In this document: piece after piece, positions 60,902 through 64,000 of the stretch
Position numbering within the stretch: the first letter of the stretch is position 1
Layout of the letters: each line of letters opens with the position of its first letter
Source: RH-AL1 sp050013235
Lineage (GTDB): Bacteria > Pseudomonadota > Alphaproteobacteria > Rhizobiales > Beijerinckiaceae
Assembly: GCA_050013235.1 (NCBI GenBank)
Contig: JBEKFQ010000014.1
Span: 1 to 64,000 of the forward strand
Direction: 5' to 3'
Length of the DNA stretch: 64,000 bases
Position numbers and translations under genes: made by a program
Notes under the pieces: model-generated
Database searches by the model: none
The model's input: only the letters and a program-made list of their open reading frames with translations
Told to the model about the DNA's origin: nothing

Positions 60902-60961
60902 TCTCCGGGCTTCGCCGCCGGGATGGCGGCGAAAGGCGAGTGGCTAGCGCGGCGAGACATG

Positions 60962-61408
60962 TCAATCGAGGCGCGTAACCTCAACGGATGCAACGCCCAC
61001 GGATTCAAGGCCGGTGGCGCGCGCAGCGCCTTCGGAAAGATCGAGCGCGCGGCCAGTCCATTTCGCGGGGCCGCGATCGTTGATCACGACGATCACGCAA
61101 GCGCGGTAACAAACCCGCAAATGCGTCCCGAACGGCAACGTTCGATGCGCCGCGGTGAAACCCATGGGATGGAAGATCGTGCCGGACGCCGTGCGTGTGC
61201 CCGATTCGACACCGTAATAGCTGGCGCGCATGGTCCCGGCCGCACCGGACACGGGTTGCGAGAGCAAGGCGTGGTCACGCCGTTGCCCGAGGTGATGATG
61301 GTGCGCGGACGCGGCATGGGCGTGGGGGACGGCGAGGATCAGCGCCAGGCTCAACGGGCGCGCGCGTCCCCAATCGCGCCAGACCAGCGCTTGTGGCAAG
61401 TCGATCAT
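60962..61408 (-). CDS. RlpA-like double-psi beta-barrel protein encoded in the prophage
   Basis: 148 residues. A signal-peptide-like segment (ARPLSLALILAVPHAHAA, about 15-32) and a His-rich linker precede an RlpA/DPBB domain: MRASYYGVESGTRTASGTIF, TAAHRTLPFGTHLRV, IVVINDRGPAKWTGRALDLS and GAARATGLESVGVASVEVTR. RlpA proteins act on denuded septal peptidoglycan as lytic transglycosylases or bind it. In a phage it may help lysis or cell-wall penetration. A 255-base gap to the tail-fibre gene shows no gene. Confidence 0.85.
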   Translation of the reverse strand: MIDLPQALVWRDWGRARPLSLALILAVPHAHAASAHHHHLGQRRDHALLSQPVSGAAGTMRASYYGVESGTRTASGTIFHPMGFTAAHRTLPFGTHLRVCYRACVIVVINDRGPAKWTGRALDLSEGAARATGLESVGVASVEVTRLD

Positions 61409-61664
61409 GATGGATTCTCTGAGTTAGGCGCGGGGCACTAGGGAATCGTCACGGGCAGAGCAGGCCACGCTGTCGAGGAGGATTCCTGGGCGATAGCGAC
61501 TTGGTAAACAAACCGCGTAGGCTTTCGCAAAAAGCCGTAAGTTACGCGCCGATGAAGACTACCGCCGCTCTGTCCAGATCAAGCCAAGGCGTCGTCGCCT
61601 GAGAGTTTAGAAATGTCAGGACTATGCGACGAATTGCATTTCTGGCGAGAAATTAAGGAGTGCA

Positions 61665-63920
61665 TCACGGCACTCCTGGGATTTGTTGCACGCCGGCATT
61701 TTCCATGACGATGAAATCCGTTGCGGCCGTAAGTTGGATATTGAAGAACAACGGCTGGTTACTCGCGGTATTTATTGCGCCATATACCGGAAGTGCAACG
61801 TCATAGCCATAACCATAAGAATTGATGGTCGTTGTACTTGTCTGAGACGAAAGGGAGCCCGGGTTTCTGAAGCCGGTAATCCCCGTAAAAGCTTTGTATG
61901 TTGTCAAGGTCGCCCCGCCAAGCTCATAGGCAGTCGATCCAAAGTATGAATCGAACACCTTATTATTCGAGCTGTCATTGAGAGTGAAAGATGACGTTGC
62001 CTGCACGGCATCGGCCGCGCCAAGCGTGCCCCCCACGATAGTCAAAGAATAGGCCGTTACCACGCTTGTCGTTTGCGTATACGCCCCCGGCCCCGTCGTC
62101 GAGAAGGCTGCGGGTGACGAAGGAATCGTGGGAGTGCCGCTGCTATAGGTGTTGTTGTAAACTGTTCCCGCAGTCGTGGAGGACGCGACGTAATAATACC
62201 ACCCTGCCATACTGCCGCTCGAAATCGCTCCCGCCGGCATATAAATATAGGCGTGAGCATAAATTGTCGGGAGCGCCGTGATACCACTTAGTGCTCCGTT
62301 ATTCCCCATCGACCCGCTGGAGGGCAGGATCAGGGGAAGATAAAGCTGCCCAAGAATGATAGGTGATTTGCTGCTGCTATAGAGAGCTAACCCTCCAGAC
62401 GTATTGGGTGCGTTGGTCATCGCGGTCTCGACGCCAGTGCCAAGACCAGTCAAAAGTGAGACTGGCACCGCACCGCTCGACAATGTGCCAACGGATGTCA
62501 ACGAGGATGCGAGCACATTGGATGCGAGCGTGGTTCCGGTCAGCGTCCCAGCGGGCGCGACGACCGCTGCGGTCGATTGCGCCGTCACCAGCCCTTTTGC
62601 ATTGGTCGTCAGGACGGGGATGGCCGTCGAAGAACCCACGGCGCCAGAGCCTGAGTTGACCGTAGCGAGCGTGAGAGCAGTCCCCGACGAGAATCCGGCT
62701 CCAGTGGCATCGCCAACGAAGGCAAGACTCTGAGCAGTCCAATTGGACGAACCGTCCGAGATTAATTCGATGCGGCCACGCGCCGAATTGATGACGACCT
62801 GTGTCGTGTTCGAGCCGTTGACCTGGTCCGTTCCGTTCGGCGCGACGGAGATCGTCAGACTGGCGCTTGCCGAACCCGATTTGTCCTGAATCGTTAATGC
62901 GCGTCCCGCCGCGTAACTCGATGCCGCCGGGAGCGTAACGACGCGCGCCGCCGTGATCGCTGTATAGGAGATCAGATAATCAGTCGCGAGCGCGGAATAA
63001 GCGGTGTCGCTGACGTTGGTGAGTTGATCTATGGCCCCCAGGACGCGCGCTTGGCTGACCGAGAGAGCGAGCGGCGTGGCCGCGCCGCTCGTATTATTAC
63101 CGATGAACGAATCGGACGCCAGATTCGCCATCTTGGCGAGTGTCACCGCGCCGGACGAGATTGTCGTGGCAAGTGAACCGGCCGTGGTCGCGATATCGCC
63201 TGCGAGGGCGGGAAATTGCGCCGCCGGGAGCGTCCCCGAAACGCCGGTCGAAAGCGGAAGCCCGGTGGCGTTGGTCAAAACGGCGGCGGACGGCGTACCC
63301 AGATTCGGCGCCGTAAGGGATGGCGACGTGGCAAGAACAAGCGCGCCCGAGCCCGTCGATCCCGAGCTTGCGATAATTCCGGTCAAGATTTGCGCGGCCG
63401 TGACCGTGCCCGTCAAACCAGCGACGGAGATGACCTCCGAGGACTCGCCATCGATCTTATCCCAAACCGTTCCGTCGAACAGAATAATGTCCCCAACGTT
63501 CCATTGGGAATTGCCGTCGATCATCGTCGTGCCCGCGACCAAAACCTTATAAAAACTCCCTTTCACCCCCGTGCCTGAGGTTAGCGTGGGACTATTGGCC
63601 GAGGCATTCCATGTCCCCTGAAATTGCAAGGACCCGACAATCGACGCTGGAAGTTGTGAAGACGGCACATGGCCAGTGCTGTCCAGCGAAGCAACGCCAT
63701 TTGTAGCGCCGATTTCCGCAGTTGCGACCGCCCCAAGATTTACGAGCGCGGTAGCCTTATTGGGGAGATCCGAGAGATTGTTGGCCGATTGCAGCACTTC
63801 CGATAGTTTCGCCGCCGCAAAGCCGCCGCCAGTCGCGCCGTCGTGGACTTGAACGCGATTGTTTGTGGTATCAACAATCAACTCGCCTTGGGCCCCAACA
63901 AAATTAGCTAAGAAGGTCAT
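61665..63920 (-). CDS. Phage tail fibre / receptor-binding protein
   Basis: 751 residues rich in Ser, Thr, Gly and Ala with few charged residues, as in tail fibres. The N-terminus (MTFLANFVGAQGELIVDTTN) is a typical fibre-tip or tail-attachment start with the NRVQVHDGATGGG pattern. The middle contains a phage fibre repeat of the kind LTAPNLGTPSAAVLTNATGL followed by PLSTGVSGTLP, seen in many phage proteins. The C-terminal part (about 500-751) is Tyr- and Thr-rich and likely the receptor-binding end. No chaperone gene was recognised. The ATG overlaps the end of the upstream gene by 17 bases. Confidence 0.85.
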   Translation of the reverse strand: MTFLANFVGAQGELIVDTTNNRVQVHDGATGGGFAAAKLSEVLQSANNLSDLPNKATALVNLGAVATAEIGATNGVASLDSTGHVPSSQLPASIVGSLQFQGTWNASANSPTLTSGTGVKGSFYKVLVAGTTMIDGNSQWNVGDIILFDGTVWDKIDGESSEVISVAGLTGTVTAAQILTGIIASSGSTGSGALVLATSPSLTAPNLGTPSAAVLTNATGLPLSTGVSGTLPAAQFPALAGDIATTAGSLATTISSGAVTLAKMANLASDSFIGNNTSGAATPLALSVSQARVLGAIDQLTNVSDTAYSALATDYLISYTAITAARVVTLPAASSYAAGRALTIQDKSGSASASLTISVAPNGTDQVNGSNTTQVVINSARGRIELISDGSSNWTAQSLAFVGDATGAGFSSGTALTLATVNSGSGAVGSSTAIPVLTTNAKGLVTAQSTAAVVAPAGTLTGTTLASNVLASSLTSVGTLSSGAVPVSLLTGLGTGVETAMTNAPNTSGGLALYSSSKSPIILGQLYLPLILPSSGSMGNNGALSGITALPTIYAHAYIYMPAGAISSGSMAGWYYYVASSTTAGTVYNNTYSSGTPTIPSSPAAFSTTGPGAYTQTTSVVTAYSLTIVGGTLGAADAVQATSSFTLNDSSNNKVFDSYFGSTAYELGGATLTTYKAFTGITGFRNPGSLSSQTSTTTINSYGYGYDVALPVYGAINTASNQPLFFNIQLTAATDFIVMENAGVQQIPGVP

Positions 63921-64000
63921 TGAGTTTTGTCATCAAACGATCAGCGAGAATGTCGAATTGCTTGGTGAGATCGACCGTGTATATTTTGGCGGCTCCGCAC
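63904..64000 (-). CDS. 3' end of an upstream phage gene (cut by window edge)
   Basis: The last about 32 codons (AAKIYTVDLTKQFDILADRL then MTKLNDLLS) end at TAA 63906-63904, overlapping the tail-fibre start by 17 bases. It is probably a tail or baseplate protein given its place before the fibre gene; the family cannot be told from this fragment. Confidence 0.6.
   Translation of the reverse strand, partial: CGAAKIYTVDLTKQFDILADRLMTKLNDLLS

Larger units (their letters stand above)
58032..64000. mobile_element. Prophage end: tail fibre and lysis region (continues past the window)
   Basis: Every gene from about 58032 to the right edge is on the minus strand and phage-like: part of a tail gene, a tail fibre, small proteins, an RlpA-like protein, a GH19 endolysin, holin-like and spanin-like membrane proteins. 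The order tail fibre to lysis genes fits the late region of tailed phages. No integrase or attachment site is visible; the left boundary is put just after pncB only because phage-like genes end there. Confidence 0.75.

Overview
The window looks like chromosome from a GC-rich alphaproteobacterium of the Rhizobiales (Hyphomicrobiales), probably near Beijerinckiaceae/Methylocystaceae; this placement is inferred. The reasons are the alphaproteobacterial division and cell-wall (dcw) cluster with a long FtsZ linker, a PdhS-type DivJ/PleC-like histidine kinase, a tRNA-His with A73 and no G-1, a soluble NAD-linked fdsGBA formate dehydrogenase, and the short palindromic intergenic repeats typical of this order. 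No species is assigned.

Layout. 1-3924 (minus): fdsA (cut by the left edge), fdsB, fdsG and a LysR regulator, with a perfect palindrome between regulator and structural genes. 4455-12276: a membrane coiled-coil protein, a small secreted protein, a divergent ProA-like dehydrogenase, selO, ilvD and a small hypothetical gene, separated by palindromic repeats. 12567-19567: a giant MFS-PlsC-acyl-ACP synthetase fusion, an overlapping MFS/SLC13 transporter pair and a secreted protein. 19729-29339: MATE exporter, DUF937 protein, a lone Flp pilin, gshA, PRC-barrel protein, universal stress protein, exbB-exbD-tonB and a fosmidomycin-resistance-type MFS exporter. 29618-34064: tRNA-His, a PAS histidine kinase, and a GGDEF-EAL gene that has lost half of its GGDEF domain.

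34602-56700 is the dcw cluster on the plus strand: mraZ, rsmH, ftsL, ftsI, murE, murF, mraY, murD, ftsW, murG, murC, murB, ddl, ftsQ, ftsA, ftsZ, then bamD and recN. Most neighbours overlap by 1-4 bases. It makes the cytoplasmic peptidoglycan precursor, flips it into the divisome and builds the Z-ring. Four TCCCR repeats on an exact 10-base period lie upstream of mraZ and look like the MraZ operator. lpxC, usually between ftsZ and bamD in this order, is absent; a strong hairpin stands there. pncB follows recN.

58032-64000 (minus) is one end of a prophage: a tail-fibre gene, an RlpA-like protein, a GH19 endolysin, two or three membrane proteins of holin/spanin type and tiny ORFs. No integrase is in view.

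No wholly new multi-gene system could be demonstrated. The most unusual items are a 135-base palindrome whose loop holds two further perfect hairpins (7713-7847), the missing lpxC next to a BamD without a lipobox cysteine, and the rearranged GGDEF-EAL gene.
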